Positions 32,677 to 42,441 of a stretch of 64,000 nucleotides of DNA are shown here, in pieces (within the stretch, counting starts at the first letter, position 1; every line of letters starts with the position of its first letter). The translations under genes were made by a program, and so were the position numbers. Under the pieces are notes generated by a model. The model searched no databases. It worked only from the letters and a program-made list of their open reading frames with translations, and was not told where the DNA came from. Location: assembly GCF_009711225.1 (NCBI RefSeq), contig NZ_WMIE01000004.1, positions 186,001-250,000 of the forward strand, in the 5' to 3' direction. This DNA comes from Paracoccus aestuariivivens. Lineage in GTDB: Bacteria > Pseudomonadota > Alphaproteobacteria > Rhodobacterales > Rhodobacteraceae.

Positions 32677-35184
32677 ATGACTGTCGACCAGACCAGACGT
32701 AACCTATTGAAGGCACATGCTGCGGCCCTTGCGGCCTCGGCGGCAGGCATTCCGGCGTCCGTCCTTGCCCAGCCCGTCCCGGGCGGCGTCGAGGCATTGC
32801 AGATCAAATGGTCCAAGGCCCCTTGCCGCTTTTGCGGGACGGGTTGCGGGGTCATGGTCGGCGTCAAGGATGGCAAGGTCGTCGCCACCCATGGCGACAT
32901 GCAGGCCGAGGTCAACCGCGGCCTGAACTGCGTCAAGGGCTATTTCCTGTCCAAGATCATGTATGGCGAGGACCGCCTGACCACGCCCTTGATGCGCAAG
33001 ACCGATGGCAAGTTCGACAAGGAAGGCGAGTTCGAGCCGGTCAGCTGGGACGAGGCTTTCGATGTCATGGCCGCCAAGGTCAAGGAAGTACTGAAAGCAA
33101 AAGGCCCTGAAGGTGTCGGCATGTTCGGTTCAGGGCAATGGACCGTGCTGGAAGGCTATGCCGCGACCAAGCTGATGCGGGTCGGCCTGCGCTCGAACAA
33201 CCTTGATCCCAACGCGCGGCACTGCATGGCCTCGGCGGCGGTCGCCTTCATGCGGACCTTCGGCATCGACGAGCCGATGGGTTGCTATGACGATTTCGAA
33301 CATGCCGAGGCCTTTGTGCTTTGGGGCTCGAACATGGCCGAAATGCACCCGATCCTCTGGACCCGTTTGGCCGACCGCCGTCTGGGCACGCCGGGGGTGA
33401 AATGCGCGGTACTCTCGACCTTCACCCATCGCTCGATGGATCTGGCCGATATCCCGATCGTGTTCAAGCCGGGGACCGACCTCGCGATCCTGAACTATAT
33501 CGCGAACCACATTATCGAATCCGGTTCGGTCAACGAGGAATTCGTCGCTAAATACACCAAATTCGTGAAGGGCACGACCGATATCGGCTATGGCCTACGG
33601 CCCGACAACCCGCTCGAGGTCAATGCCAAGGGCGTGGCCGATGCAGCCAAGATGGACCCCTCGGATTTCGAGGCCTACAAGGCGCATGTCTCGACCTATA
33701 CGCTGGACTATGTCAGCGAACTGTCGGGTGTCGAGCCGGGCTTCCTGAAGGAATTGGCCGAGCTTTACGCCGATCCGAACCGCAAGGTCATGTCACTTTG
33801 GACGATGGGCTTCAACCAGCACGTCCGCGGCGTCTGGGCCAACCAGTTGGTCTACAACATCCATCTGCTGACCGGCAAAATCTCGGAGCCGGGCAACTCG
33901 CCCTTCTCGCTGACCGGCCAGCCCTCGGCCTGCGGCACCGCGCGCGAGGTTGGAACCTTCGCGCACCGTCTGCCCGCCGACATGGTGGTGACCAATCCCG
34001 AGCATGTAAAACATGCCGAGGAACTCTGGAAAGTCCCGCATGGCCTTTTGAACACCAAACCGGGTTTCCATGCCGTCCAGCAAGACCGGATGCTCAAGGA
34101 CGGGGTACTGAATTTCTACTGGATCATGGTGAACAACAACCTGCAGGCCAGTGCGAACAGCTCGAACGAGGCCTATCCCGGATATCGCAACCCCGACAAC
34201 CTGATCGTCTGTTCGGATGCCTATCCGACGGTCACGGCCATGGCCGCCGACATCATCCTGCCCGCCGCGATGTGGGTCGAGAAAGAGGGCGTCTATGGCA
34301 ATGCCGAACGCCGCACCCATGCATGGCACCAGCTGGTCGACGCACCCGGCGACGCGAAATCCGACCTGTGGCAGTTGGTCGAATTCTCGAAACGCTTCAC
34401 CACGGATGAGGTCTGGCCCGCTGAATTGCTGGCCGCAAACCCCGAATACAAGGGCAAGACCATCTTCGAAGTGGCCTTTGCCAATGGTCAGGTCGACAAG
34501 TTCCCGATCTCGGAAATCCGCGAGGATTACAACAACCCCGAGGCACAGGATTTTGGCTTCTACATCCAGAAGGGCCTGTTCGAGGAATATGCCAGCTTCG
34601 GGCGCGGCCATGGCCATGACCTTGCGCCCTATGACATGTACCAGTCCGACGACATTCGCGGGCTACGCTGGCCGGTCGTGGACGGCAAGGAGACGCGCTG
34701 GCGCTTCCGCGAGGGGCTGGACCCCTATGTCGAAAAAGGCCGCGGCATGCAGTTCTACGGCTATCCAGACGGCAAGGCGCTGATCATCGGCGTCCCCTAC
34801 GAGCCGCCAGCCGAAAGTCCGGACGACGAGTTCAACTTCTGGCTGGTCACGGGCCGCGTGCTGGAACATTGGCATTCCGGCTCGATGACCATGCGCGTGC
34901 CCGAACTTTACAAGGCCTTCCCCGGAGCCAAGGTCTTTATGAACGCGGTCGATGCACGCGAGCGGGGTTTCAATCAGGGAGCCGAGGTCCGGGTGATCTC
35001 GCGGCGCGGCGAAATCCGGTCGCGGGTGGAAATCCGAGGCCGCAACCGCATGCCCAAGGGCGTGATCTTTGTCCCCTGGTTCGACGCCAGCCAGCTGATC
35101 AACAAGGTGACGCTGGATGCGACCGATCCGATTTCCAAGCAGACCGACTTCAAGAAATGTGCCGTCAAGATTGAGGCCGTGTGA
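32677..35184 (+). CDS. napA: Periplasmic nitrate reductase catalytic subunit NapA
   Basis: An 835-residue Mo-bisMGD enzyme reducing nitrate to nitrite in the periplasm. The Tat leader has [18 protein letters not shown]. The [4Fe-4S] motif is [13 protein letters not shown] plus NCVKG, near residues 48-88. The molybdenum-ligating cysteine lies in [10 protein letters not shown] near 181. Molybdopterin-binding segments continue to the C-terminus ([29 protein letters not shown]). Length matches NapA (about 830). The start is preceded by a weak ribosome site but set by NapD spacing. Confidence 0.97.
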   Translation: MTVDQTRRNLLKAHAAALAASAAGIPASVLAQPVPGGVEALQIKWSKAPCRFCGTGCGVMVGVKDGKVVATHGDMQAEVNRGLNCVKGYFLSKIMYGEDRLTTPLMRKTDGKFDKEGEFEPVSWDEAFDVMAAKVKEVLKAKGPEGVGMFGSGQWTVLEGYAATKLMRVGLRSNNLDPNARHCMASAAVAFMRTFGIDEPMGCYDDFEHAEAFVLWGSNMAEMHPILWTRLADRRLGTPGVKCAVLSTFTHRSMDLADIPIVFKPGTDLAILNYIANHIIESGSVNEEFVAKYTKFVKGTTDIGYGLRPDNPLEVNAKGVADAAKMDPSDFEAYKAHVSTYTLDYVSELSGVEPGFLKELAELYADPNRKVMSLWTMGFNQHVRGVWANQLVYNIHLLTGKISEPGNSPFSLTGQPSACGTAREVGTFAHRLPADMVVTNPEHVKHAEELWKVPHGLLNTKPGFHAVQQDRMLKDGVLNFYWIMVNNNLQASANSSNEAYPGYRNPDNLIVCSDAYPTVTAMAADIILPAAMWVEKEGVYGNAERRTHAWHQLVDAPGDAKSDLWQLVEFSKRFTTDEVWPAELLAANPEYKGKTIFEVAFANGQVDKFPISEIREDYNNPEAQDFGFYIQKGLFEEYASFGRGHGHDLAPYDMYQSDDIRGLRWPVVDGKETRWRFREGLDPYVEKGRGMQFYGYPDGKALIIGVPYEPPAESPDDEFNFWLVTGRVLEHWHSGSMTMRVPELYKAFPGAKVFMNAVDARERGFNQGAEVRVISRRGEIRSRVEIRGRNRMPKGVIFVPWFDASQLINKVTLDATDPISKQTDFKKCAVKIEAV

Positions 35185-35654
35185 TGAAACCGCTTCGGAT
35201 CGTTTTGATGATTGCCTTTACCTGCGCCGCCAGCCTGACCTTGGCGCAGGCCATCCCGCAGGACCCGCCCGAACTGACCGGCCCCACCCCCCAGCCGATG
35301 GAGCCGATCCCTGCCGCACCGCTGGAACGCTATGTCACCGACGATGTCCGCCAGATGCGAGCCTATCCCGAGCAACCGCCGATCATTCCGCATTCGATCG
35401 AAGGCTATCAGTTGTCGGTCAACGCCAACCGCTGCCTTAGCTGCCACAAGCGCGAGAACTCGCTGGGCACCGGCGCACCGATGATCTCGATCACGCATTA
35501 TATGACCCGCGACGCGCAGATGCTGGCCGATGTCTCTCCTCGCCGGTATTTCTGCACGCAATGCCATGTGCCACAGGCCGATACCGAACAGTTGGTGAAG
35601 AACACCTTCACAGACATGGCGGATATGGGTGCGGAAACAGCAGGGGAGCAGTGA
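35181..35654 (+). CDS. napB: NapB dihaem cytochrome c
   Basis: A 157-residue periplasmic electron-transfer subunit. A signal peptide ([24 protein letters not shown]) precedes haem motifs CLSCHK near residue 87 and CTQCHV near 126. His-rich spacing ([14 protein letters not shown]) supplies the distal ligands as in NapB. It starts within the napA stop (4-base overlap) and passes electrons from NapC to NapA. Confidence 0.95.
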   Translation: MMKPLRIVLMIAFTCAASLTLAQAIPQDPPELTGPTPQPMEPIPAAPLERYVTDDVRQMRAYPEQPPIIPHSIEGYQLSVNANRCLSCHKRENSLGTGAPMISITHYMTRDAQMLADVSPRRYFCTQCHVPQADTEQLVKNTFTDMADMGAETAGEQ

Positions 35655-35655
35655 C

Positions 35656-36348
35656 ATGCTGCGATGGATCCTCGCGCCGTTCAAATGGTTCTGGCGTGTG
35701 CTGTGGACTCCGGCTGGTACGCTTGGGCTGGGGTTTCTGACGCTCGGCGGCTTTGTCGGTGGCGTGCTGTTCTGGGGCGCCTTCAACACCGCGCTGGAAA
35801 AGACCAATACCGAGGCATTCTGCACGTCCTGCCACGAGATGCGCGACAACGTCTACGAAGAACTCTCGCGGACAGTCCACTTCTCGAACCGCTCGGGGGT
35901 TCGGGCGTCCTGTCCGGACTGCCATGTGCCGCATGAATGGTCCCACAAGATCGCACGCAAGATGCAGGCATCGAAAGAGGTCTGGGGCAAGATCTTCGGC
36001 ACGATCAACACGCGGCAGAAGTTTCTGGAGAAACGCATCGAACTGGCACAGCACGAATGGGCGCGCCTGAAGGCGAATGACAGTCTTGAATGCCGCAATT
36101 GCCACACGGCGGTGGCGATGGACCTGTCGAAGCAGGCCCCGCGCGCGGCCTCGATCCACAGCCAGTACATGCTGACCGGCCAGCGGACCTGTATCGACTG
36201 CCACAAGGGCATCGCGCATGAACTGCCCGATATGAGCGGCGTCAAACCGGGTTGGATCGGGCCGCCCGAGCTACAGGGCACTCCCCAGACCGAAGGCGCC
36301 CATGAACAAATCCAAGGATATCTCGACCAGAAGGCCCATGAGGGCTAG
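35656..36348 (+). CDS. napC: NapC tetrahaem quinol dehydrogenase
   Basis: A 230-residue membrane-anchored cytochrome of the NapC/NirT family. An N-terminal helix ([21 protein letters not shown]) anchors four haem motifs: CTSCHE, CPDCHV, CRNCHT and CIDCHK. It oxidises quinol and feeds NapB. The ATG at 35656, after GGGGAG, is chosen. No napGH is present, so NapC is the only quinol link in this operon. It is convergent with the efflux operon. Confidence 0.95.
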   Translation: MLRWILAPFKWFWRVLWTPAGTLGLGFLTLGGFVGGVLFWGAFNTALEKTNTEAFCTSCHEMRDNVYEELSRTVHFSNRSGVRASCPDCHVPHEWSHKIARKMQASKEVWGKIFGTINTRQKFLEKRIELAQHEWARLKANDSLECRNCHTAVAMDLSKQAPRAASIHSQYMLTGQRTCIDCHKGIAHELPDMSGVKPGWIGPPELQGTPQTEGAHEQIQGYLDQKAHEG

Positions 36349-36360
36349 GCGCGTAGTCTA

Positions 36361-37449
36361 TCAGCCGTGATCGTTCGGCGCGGGCCGGACAAGGCGGGCT
36401 GTTCTATCGCTCGCGCCCGCGGCCTGATCGACCATCACCACGACCGAAAGACCGGGCTCAAGAAGTTCGGACATGTCCTGACCCGGATCGATATCGATGC
36501 GGACTGGTAGGCGCTGCGCCACTTTGGTGAAGTTGCCGGTCGCGTTCGATGCCGAAAGCAGGCTGAACTCGGAGGCTGTCGCTGGCGAGAACGAGGCGAC
36601 CGTACCGGTAAACTCGCGCCCCTGCATCGCGTCGACCGTGAAGCGCGCTTGGTCGCCTACGTGGATGCCATGCAGTTGCGTTTCCTTGAAGTTTGCGATT
36701 ACCCAGACCTCGGGAGAGACAACGCTGACCAGTGACGTCCCTGCCCCGACATATTGCCCCAGCCGCACGCTGACCTGACCAAGCCGCCCATCGGCAGGCG
36801 CGCGGATTTCGGTATTGGCCAGATCGATGCTGGCCAGCTCCACTGCCGCCTCGGCCGAGGCGATATCGGCATTGCTGGCAGCTATGCCGACGCGCGCGCC
36901 GTTCAGATCCTCTCGGGCGACGGCAATGGCGCTTTCGGCCTGCACTTCCAACGCCTCGGCACGGCGCAATGCGAGTTGGCTTTCGTCTGCCGAACTTTGC
37001 GCCGCGACTCCGCGCTCGCGCAGTTTGCTGGTCCGGTCCCAGTCCTGCTGCGCCGTATCGCGGACGGCTTCGGCCGAATGCTGCGCGGCCTCGGCCGATT
37101 GCAGCCTTGCTTCCGCCGAATGAACGCCCTGCTCTTTGATTTTCAGCGCTGCCCGAGCACTTTGCAGCGCGGTCTGTGCTTGTGCCAGCTTCTGCCGATA
37201 TTGCCGGTCATCGATCCGCGCGATCACCTGCCCCTTCGTGACAGTCTGGAAATCCTGCACTTCGACCGACGAGACAGAGCCCGAAAGTTGCGGCGCAAGC
37301 ACGGTGACCTGTCCACGGATATAGGCATTTTCCGTCCGGGGCTGGGCGGATGCAAAGGGCGGCAGGTGCCATGCAAACAGCACTATCAGGATGCCGGCCA
37401 AACCGGCGACCAAGGCGATAATGGTCGGAACAAGATGGGATCTGGTCAT
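36361..37449 (-). CDS. HlyD/EmrA-type membrane fusion protein
   Basis: A 362-residue periplasmic adaptor. One N-terminal helix (VPTIIALVAGLAGILIVLFAW) is followed by TENAYIRGQVTVLAPQLSGSV (the biotinyl-lipoyl half), a coiled-coil region rich in Ala/Glu/Gln (about residues 95-200), and TEIRAPADGRLGQVSVRLGQYV. The ATG at 37449 overlaps the transporter stop by 4 bases. With the MFS transporter it forms an EmrAB-type drug efflux pump. Confidence 0.9.
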   Translation of the reverse strand: MTRSHLVPTIIALVAGLAGILIVLFAWHLPPFASAQPRTENAYIRGQVTVLAPQLSGSVSSVEVQDFQTVTKGQVIARIDDRQYRQKLAQAQTALQSARAALKIKEQGVHSAEARLQSAEAAQHSAEAVRDTAQQDWDRTSKLRERGVAAQSSADESQLALRRAEALEVQAESAIAVAREDLNGARVGIAASNADIASAEAAVELASIDLANTEIRAPADGRLGQVSVRLGQYVGAGTSLVSVVSPEVWVIANFKETQLHGIHVGDQARFTVDAMQGREFTGTVASFSPATASEFSLLSASNATGNFTKVAQRLPVRIDIDPGQDMSELLEPGLSVVVMVDQAAGASDRTARLVRPAPNDHG

Positions 37450-39071
37450 TTGAGGGGCTCGGGAGAGATATCTTGAGGGGAAGATTTGGGCCAATGCGCC
37501 GCCAGCCAGTCGCGCAGGATGTGCAGAAGCAGGGCGCAAAGCGCGAATGCGGCGACAAGGAACGTCAGAAAATACGCGTCGTTAAAGGCCATGACATAGG
37601 CTTGGTTCGCGGCATCCTGCGCGATACCAGCCACCGCCTGTGCCCGCCCTAAGGCGGCATCCGGCAATTGTTGCAGCAAAGCAGCGGCCCTGAATGCAAT
37701 AGCCTGCGCGGTTTGTGGATCGGTCGTCATCAGATCCTCACGCAGCATTTGCAGATGTTGCGCCTGACGCTGGTTGATGAAGGTCGTGAACAGACCTGAA
37801 CCCGCTGCGCCACCGATGCTTTGCGTCGACAGGAAGACAATGACGAAAGACAGAATGTAATTCGGTCCCCGCGCCATCGCTGCTAGCAACCCGCGCATCA
37901 TGGCAGGAGCCATGAACAGCGATCCGGCAAAAGCGATCATCGCCTGGCTCAACATCATCTGCTCGGGACGTGTGTCCATGGTCGATTGGCTGTCCATATA
38001 CGCGCCCGCCGCGATCAGCAGCAACGCCACCAGATGGAAATGCGGCACACGATGCGGCTTCATGAACGGGATCAGGGACAGTCCACCCAGTATCCCGGCA
38101 ACCGAGATCACCGCGAAGATCTCTACCAGCTGATCCTGCGTTATGCCCAGAACCTGGAACATGCGCGGCGCACCGGCACTTTGCTCGGACAGGATCAGGC
38201 GGAACAGCAGCAAAGTCACCGTCAGATGCAGCATCGAGGGGCTGAGAAGCCAGCGTATGTCTACCAAAGGTGACGCGCGGTTCAACTCGATGGCCACGGC
38301 GACGGTCAGGGCGGCGATTGACAGTGCCAGCAGCCAGCCAAGCCAGACCGTCTCGGTCCACCAATGGATCGGGCCCATCACGCAACCGATGATCAACCCG
38401 CCAAACCCGATCGAGATCAGCACCCAGCTCACCAGATCCAACGGCGCGATGACCTTGATCCGCGGCGGGGATTTCAGCGGCAGCAGATAGACGAGCGCCA
38501 GCGAGAACGCGGCAAGTCCAAGTCCCATCAGGTGCAACGCATTCCAGCCCGCATCCCCCATCAAAGCAGGCGAGATCACCCGCGCAAGGTTCGGCCCGAC
38601 GGCGATCACGCTCAGGGACAAAGGCAGTCCCAAACGCAGTTTCCATGCCGGAGGCAGCGGCTCCAGCATATACAGGAATGCCAGTGTCGACAGCGGAGCC
38701 GAGGCCATTCCGGCGAAGAATTGCGCGGTGATCGCCGAGCGCAAATCGAAAATCGAGAACGACAGAAGCGCGACCGCAAGGTAGATCACGATCGCGATCT
38801 CGGCGAAACGCCGCAGGCCGTATTGCGTGCGCAGCTTGATCAGCAGCAAGGGCATGGTGGCGCGCGGGATCAGGAAGGCGGCCATCAGCCAGCTCGCCTG
38901 TGTCGTGGTGGCGCCCAGATCTCCGGCGATCTGGGGAATGTTGGTGCTGACAAAACCTTGCGCGATGCCTTGCGTCAGCCCGATCACGACCGATGCCGCA
39001 ATATAGGCAAGGGCGCGCGGTAAAGGCATCGGCTCGAAGGCAGGCGCGGCAGGTTGGGGGGACTGGCTCAT
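37446..39071 (-). CDS. DHA2/EmrB-type MFS drug transporter
   Basis: A 541-residue integral membrane protein with about 14 hydrophobic segments. The MFS features are ALAYIAASVVIGLTQGIAQG, TTTQASWLMAAFLI near residue 55 and a large hydrophilic loop near 410-450 (QAQHLQMLREDLMTTDPQTA). It is encoded between marR and the EmrA-like gene with 4-base overlaps on both sides. The substrate is unknown. Confidence 0.9.
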   Translation of the reverse strand: MSQSPQPAAPAFEPMPLPRALAYIAASVVIGLTQGIAQGFVSTNIPQIAGDLGATTTQASWLMAAFLIPRATMPLLLIKLRTQYGLRRFAEIAIVIYLAVALLSFSIFDLRSAITAQFFAGMASAPLSTLAFLYMLEPLPPAWKLRLGLPLSLSVIAVGPNLARVISPALMGDAGWNALHLMGLGLAAFSLALVYLLPLKSPPRIKVIAPLDLVSWVLISIGFGGLIIGCVMGPIHWWTETVWLGWLLALSIAALTVAVAIELNRASPLVDIRWLLSPSMLHLTVTLLLFRLILSEQSAGAPRMFQVLGITQDQLVEIFAVISVAGILGGLSLIPFMKPHRVPHFHLVALLLIAAGAYMDSQSTMDTRPEQMMLSQAMIAFAGSLFMAPAMMRGLLAAMARGPNYILSFVIVFLSTQSIGGAAGSGLFTTFINQRQAQHLQMLREDLMTTDPQTAQAIAFRAAALLQQLPDAALGRAQAVAGIAQDAANQAYVMAFNDAYFLTFLVAAFALCALLLHILRDWLAAHWPKSSPQDISPEPLK

Positions 39072-39499
39072 GCGCGGCGCAGCTTTTCGGCATTGCGGGT
39101 CATCTGCGCCAGAACACGACCGGCAGCATCAAGATCCTCCGCGGCAATGCCCTCGACCAGTGCCGCATCGACTTCGTCGCGGAAACGCAGCAACGGCTCG
39201 ATCCGCGTCGTGTCGGTCAAGAACACCGCATGTTTGCGACCGTCACCGGGCAAGGGGCGGCGCTCGGCCAATCCTTGGGTCTCAAGCGCGTCGAGCAACC
39301 GTTTCAGGGTCGGAGTCTCGATCTCGAGCGCACTGGCAAGCTCGGCCTGACTTGCACCGGGGTTCCGACCGATCGTCGTAAGCAAGCGGGCGCGGGCATA
39401 GGTCAGGCCGACTTTCTTCACGCGCAACTCGAAACCCGCACGGATAGTGCGCGTCAGTGTCAGCAATTCATCAAATAGGGTTACGGGTCTGTCGGCCAT
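39068..39499 (-). CDS. MarR-family transcriptional regulator
   Basis: A 143-residue winged-helix regulator: GLTYARARLLTTIGRNPGASQAELASALEIETPTLKRLLDALETQGLAERRPLPGDGRKHAVFLT covers the DNA-binding helix and the wing. It is the first gene of the efflux operon and lies 8 bases downstream of a 35-base inverted repeat, so autorepression relieved by a drug-like ligand is the likely mode of control. Confidence 0.92.
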   Translation of the reverse strand: MADRPVTLFDELLTLTRTIRAGFELRVKKVGLTYARARLLTTIGRNPGASQAELASALEIETPTLKRLLDALETQGLAERRPLPGDGRKHAVFLTDTTRIEPLLRFRDEVDAALVEGIAAEDLDAAGRVLAQMTRNAEKLRRA

Positions 39500-39507
39500 G
39501 GAAACAC

Positions 39508-39542
39508 GTTAGCTTGCTAATTATCTTGATTAGCAAGCTAAC
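39508..39542. promoter_or_regulatory. MarR operator: 14-bp perfect inverted repeat
   Basis: GTTAGCTTGCTAAT and ATTAGCAAGCTAAC are exact inverted repeats separated by seven bases (TATCTTG). Each arm is itself nearly palindromic (TTAGCTTGCTAA type), as expected for two adjacent MarR dimer sites. The position immediately before the marR start points to repression of the marR-emrBA operon. Confidence 0.8.
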
Positions 39543-39711
39543 AATGCGCGGCAGAAATTCAAGCCCCCAAGCAATGGGGATATGCATCAAAAATTATTAA
39601 GGATGATCCCGAGGGCAGTCCGGTCCGAATTCGACCGCATGTTGGTGGTCAATAATCGGTGCGCCAGCGGCTGCGATAGTAGTAAGCGCCCATGCCAAGG
39701 GCATGTACAAA

Positions 39712-39740
39712 CACCCCCGACCTCATCCGAGGCGGGGGTG
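39712..39740 (-). terminator. Intrinsic terminator of the xylD operon
   Basis: On the minus strand CACCCCCG and CGGGGGTG form an 8-bp stem continued by CCTC/GAGG and followed by TTTGT, 27 bases after the xylD stop. A smaller hairpin CATGCC/GGCATG lies beyond it at about 39691-39705. The remainder of 39543-39711 holds no gene. Confidence 0.7.
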
Positions 39741-39766
39741 AACGCATTTCGTTTCCTGACGATCTA

Positions 39767-41548
39767 TCAGTGGTTGTGGCGCGGCGGCGTGGTGGAAATC
39801 CGTTGGAAATCCTCGGCCCCGCGAATGGTCGCGCCGTCCTCCAACTGCGTCACCGTCTCGCGATAAATCCGCTGCCACGGCGTGCGCGAGGGTGGAACAG
39901 CGGGGATGCCATCAGCCTTGCGGCGGGTGATCTCGGCCTCATCCACCAGCATGTCGCAAGTGCCCGCATTCAGGTCCAGACGGATGATATCGTCCGTCCT
40001 GATCCAAGCCAAACCGCCGCCAGCAGCACTTTCCGGCGAGGCGTTCAGGATCGAAGGGCTGTCCGCCGTCCCCGATTGCCGCCCGTCGCCCAAGGTCGGC
40101 AGGCTGGTGATACCGCGCTTGATCAGGTGATCCGGCGGCTGCATGTTCACCACCTCGGCCGAACCCGGCCAGCCCAGCGGGCCTGCGCCGCGGATGACCA
40201 GAATGGACCGCTCGTCAATGCCCAGCGAAGGATCGTTGATGCGGGCGTGGTAATCCTCGGACCCGTCAAAGACAAAGGCCTTGCCCTCGAAAATCCCCTC
40301 GCGACCCGGCTCTGACAGATAGCGGGCGCGGAAATCGGCGGAGATCACCGAGGTTTTCATGATCGCGAAATCGAACAGGTTGCCCTTGAGGACGAAGAAA
40401 CCCGCGCGCTCCATCATCGGCTCGGCATAGGGCTTGATCACCTCGCGGTCGGTGGCCTCGCGGCCTTCGAGGTTCTCGGCCATGGTCGCGCCGCTGACCG
40501 TCGGGCAATCGCCGTCCAGCTTCCCGGCCTGCAGCAACTCCCACATGATCGCCGGAACGCCGCCCGCGCGGTGGAACCGCTCGCCCAGATAGGCCCCCGC
40601 AGGCTGGACGTTCGCCAGCAGCGGAATGTCATAGCCGTAAGCCTGCCAATCCTCGGGGCGCAGATCGACGCCGGCGTGCTTCGCCATCGCCATGATATGC
40701 GGCTGGGCATTGGTCGAGCCGCCAATCGCCGAGTTCACCCGGATCGCGTTCAGGAAGGCCTCGCGCGTCAAGATGTCCGAGGGGCGGATATCCTCGAGCA
40801 CCAGCTCCACCGCGCGGCGACCGGTGCGGTAGGACATTTGGCCGCGCTGACGATAAGCGGCGGGGATCGCAGCGCAGCCGGTCAGCGACATTCCAAGCGC
40901 TTCGGCGATCGCGTTCATCGTCGATGCCGTGCCCATGGTGTTGCAATGGCCGACCGAGGGGGCCGAATCCAGCGCCGCCTCAAGGAACTCCTCACGCGTG
41001 ATTTCGCCTGCCGCATATTTCCGGCGCGAGCGCCAGATGACGGTGCCGGAACCGACCAGCTCGCCATCATGCCAGCCGTCCAGCATCGGGCCGCCCGACA
41101 GGACGATCGCCGGAATATCCACCGTCGCCGCCGCCATCAGCGCCGAGGGCGTGGTCTTGTCGCAGCCCGTCGTCAGCACGACGCCGTCAAAGGGATAGCC
41201 GTAAAGCAGTTCGACCAGACCCATATAGGCGAGGTTGCGGTCCAGTGCCGCGGTCGGGCGCTTGCAGTTCTCGAACAGCGGATGCGAAGGAAACTCGATC
41301 GGAATCCCGCCCGCATCGCGGATGCCGTCGCGCACGCGCTTGGCCAGATCCAGATGGTGGCGGTTGCAGGGGTTCAGGTCGCTGCCCGATTGCGCAATGC
41401 CGATGATCGGCTTGCCGGAACGCAGTTCCTCGGGCGTGGTGCCGTAGTTCATGAAGCGCTCGAGGTACAGCGCGGTCATGTCGGCATGGTCGGGATTGTC
41501 GAACCAGTCCTGCGAGCGCAGGCGGCGTTTGGGTTGGTCCGAGGTCAT
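39767..41548 (-). CDS. xylD: D-xylonate dehydratase (IlvD/Edd family)
   Basis: A 593-residue Fe-S dehydratase. It begins RLRSQDWFDNPDHADMTALYLERFMNYG and closely parallels Caulobacter XylD along its length. Cluster cysteines lie in NPCNRHH, TTGCDKTTPS and GHCNTMGTAS, and substrate-site segments include MQPPDHLIKRGI and TLGDGRQSGTADSPSI. It converts D-xylonate (or a similar pentonate) to 2-keto-3-deoxy-xylonate, the first dehydration of the Weimberg/Dahms routes. Last gene of the minus-strand trio with a 4-base overlap. L-arabinonate is an alternative substrate. Confidence 0.88.
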   Translation of the reverse strand: MTSDQPKRRLRSQDWFDNPDHADMTALYLERFMNYGTTPEELRSGKPIIGIAQSGSDLNPCNRHHLDLAKRVRDGIRDAGGIPIEFPSHPLFENCKRPTAALDRNLAYMGLVELLYGYPFDGVVLTTGCDKTTPSALMAAATVDIPAIVLSGGPMLDGWHDGELVGSGTVIWRSRRKYAAGEITREEFLEAALDSAPSVGHCNTMGTASTMNAIAEALGMSLTGCAAIPAAYRQRGQMSYRTGRRAVELVLEDIRPSDILTREAFLNAIRVNSAIGGSTNAQPHIMAMAKHAGVDLRPEDWQAYGYDIPLLANVQPAGAYLGERFHRAGGVPAIMWELLQAGKLDGDCPTVSGATMAENLEGREATDREVIKPYAEPMMERAGFFVLKGNLFDFAIMKTSVISADFRARYLSEPGREGIFEGKAFVFDGSEDYHARINDPSLGIDERSILVIRGAGPLGWPGSAEVVNMQPPDHLIKRGITSLPTLGDGRQSGTADSPSILNASPESAAGGGLAWIRTDDIIRLDLNAGTCDMLVDEAEITRRKADGIPAVPPSRTPWQRIYRETVTQLEDGATIRGAEDFQRISTTPPRHNH

Positions 41549-42441
41549 TTGCTCTCCTCCGCAGGGATGGCTCCGTTCAGTCTTTCTAGATGCAGCAGTA
41601 GCCCGCTGTGATCCGTGTCGCCATGGCCCGAGGCGACGAATTGGGTGAAGCCCTCTCGCACCGCCTCTGTCAAGGGCAGGGTCAGATTTGCCGCTTCGGC
41701 AAGGTCCGCAACCGCGTTCAGATCCTTGAGTTGCAGCCGCGACGGCCCGCCGGGCGCGAAGTTGCGTTCCACCATCCGCGCGCCATGCAGTTCCAGAATA
41801 CGGCTTTCGGCAAAACCGCCCCGGATCGCGTCGCGAAATTTCGCGCGATCCGCGCCGCCGGCCTGCACCAGCATCATCGCCTCGGCCACGGCACCGATGG
41901 TCACGGCGACGATCTGCTGGTTCGCCAGCTTGCAGACCTGCCCCGCGCCGGACGGCCCGACATGGGTCACGCGGCCAAGCGCCGCGAAGATCGGAGCAAG
42001 GCCCGCGATCACCGCGGAATCGCCGCCCGCCATCAGGGCCAGCGTCCCCGCCTCAGCCCCGACCACGCCGCCCGAAACGGGGCAATCGACATGAGCAATG
42101 CCGCGACTCGCCAAAGCCTCGGCATGCTCACGCGCCATATGCGGCGCGATAGACGAGGTGTCGATGACCACCGCACCAGAGCGCAGGTTTTCGGCCACGC
42201 CCTTGGCAAAGATCACATCCGCGACGGCGTGCCCGTCCGACAGCATGGTGAAGACCACATCCGCCCCGACCACGGCCTGAACCGGATCCATCGCGACCAC
42301 CGCCCCGTCTTGGGCCAACGCCTGCGCCTTTTCCGGCGCGCGGTTCCAAACCGTCACCTCGAAACCGGCCCCAAGCAGACGGCGCACCATCGGCGCGCCC
42401 ATCAGCCCGGTGCCCAGAAATGCGATCTTCACGCCGCTCAC
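41545..42441 (-). CDS. NAD(P)-dependent 3-hydroxyisobutyrate-dehydrogenase-family reductase (GarR-like)
   Basis: A 298-residue beta-hydroxyacid dehydrogenase. The cofactor loop is FLGTGLMGAPMVRRLL near residue 8, the substrate motif DCPVSGGVVGAEAGTL near 119 and the catalytic lysine lies in GQVCKLANQQ near 170. Family members reduce tartronate semialdehyde or oxidise sugar acids. It is embedded between denD and xylD with 4-base overlaps, so a role in acid-sugar catabolism is likely; the precise reaction is not known. Confidence 0.85.
   Translation of the reverse strand: MSGVKIAFLGTGLMGAPMVRRLLGAGFEVTVWNRAPEKAQALAQDGAVVAMDPVQAVVGADVVFTMLSDGHAVADVIFAKGVAENLRSGAVVIDTSSIAPHMAREHAEALASRGIAHVDCPVSGGVVGAEAGTLALMAGGDSAVIAGLAPIFAALGRVTHVGPSGAGQVCKLANQQIVAVTIGAVAEAMMLVQAGGADRAKFRDAIRGGFAESRILELHGARMVERNFAPGGPSRLQLKDLNAVADLAEAANLTLPLTEAVREGFTQFVASGHGDTDHSGLLLHLERLNGAIPAEESK

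Noticed and set aside
37738..39093. Long minus-strand frame overlapping the EmrB-type gene
   Set aside because: It is an out-of-phase reading of the 14-helix transporter and lacks hydrophobic periodicity or homology.
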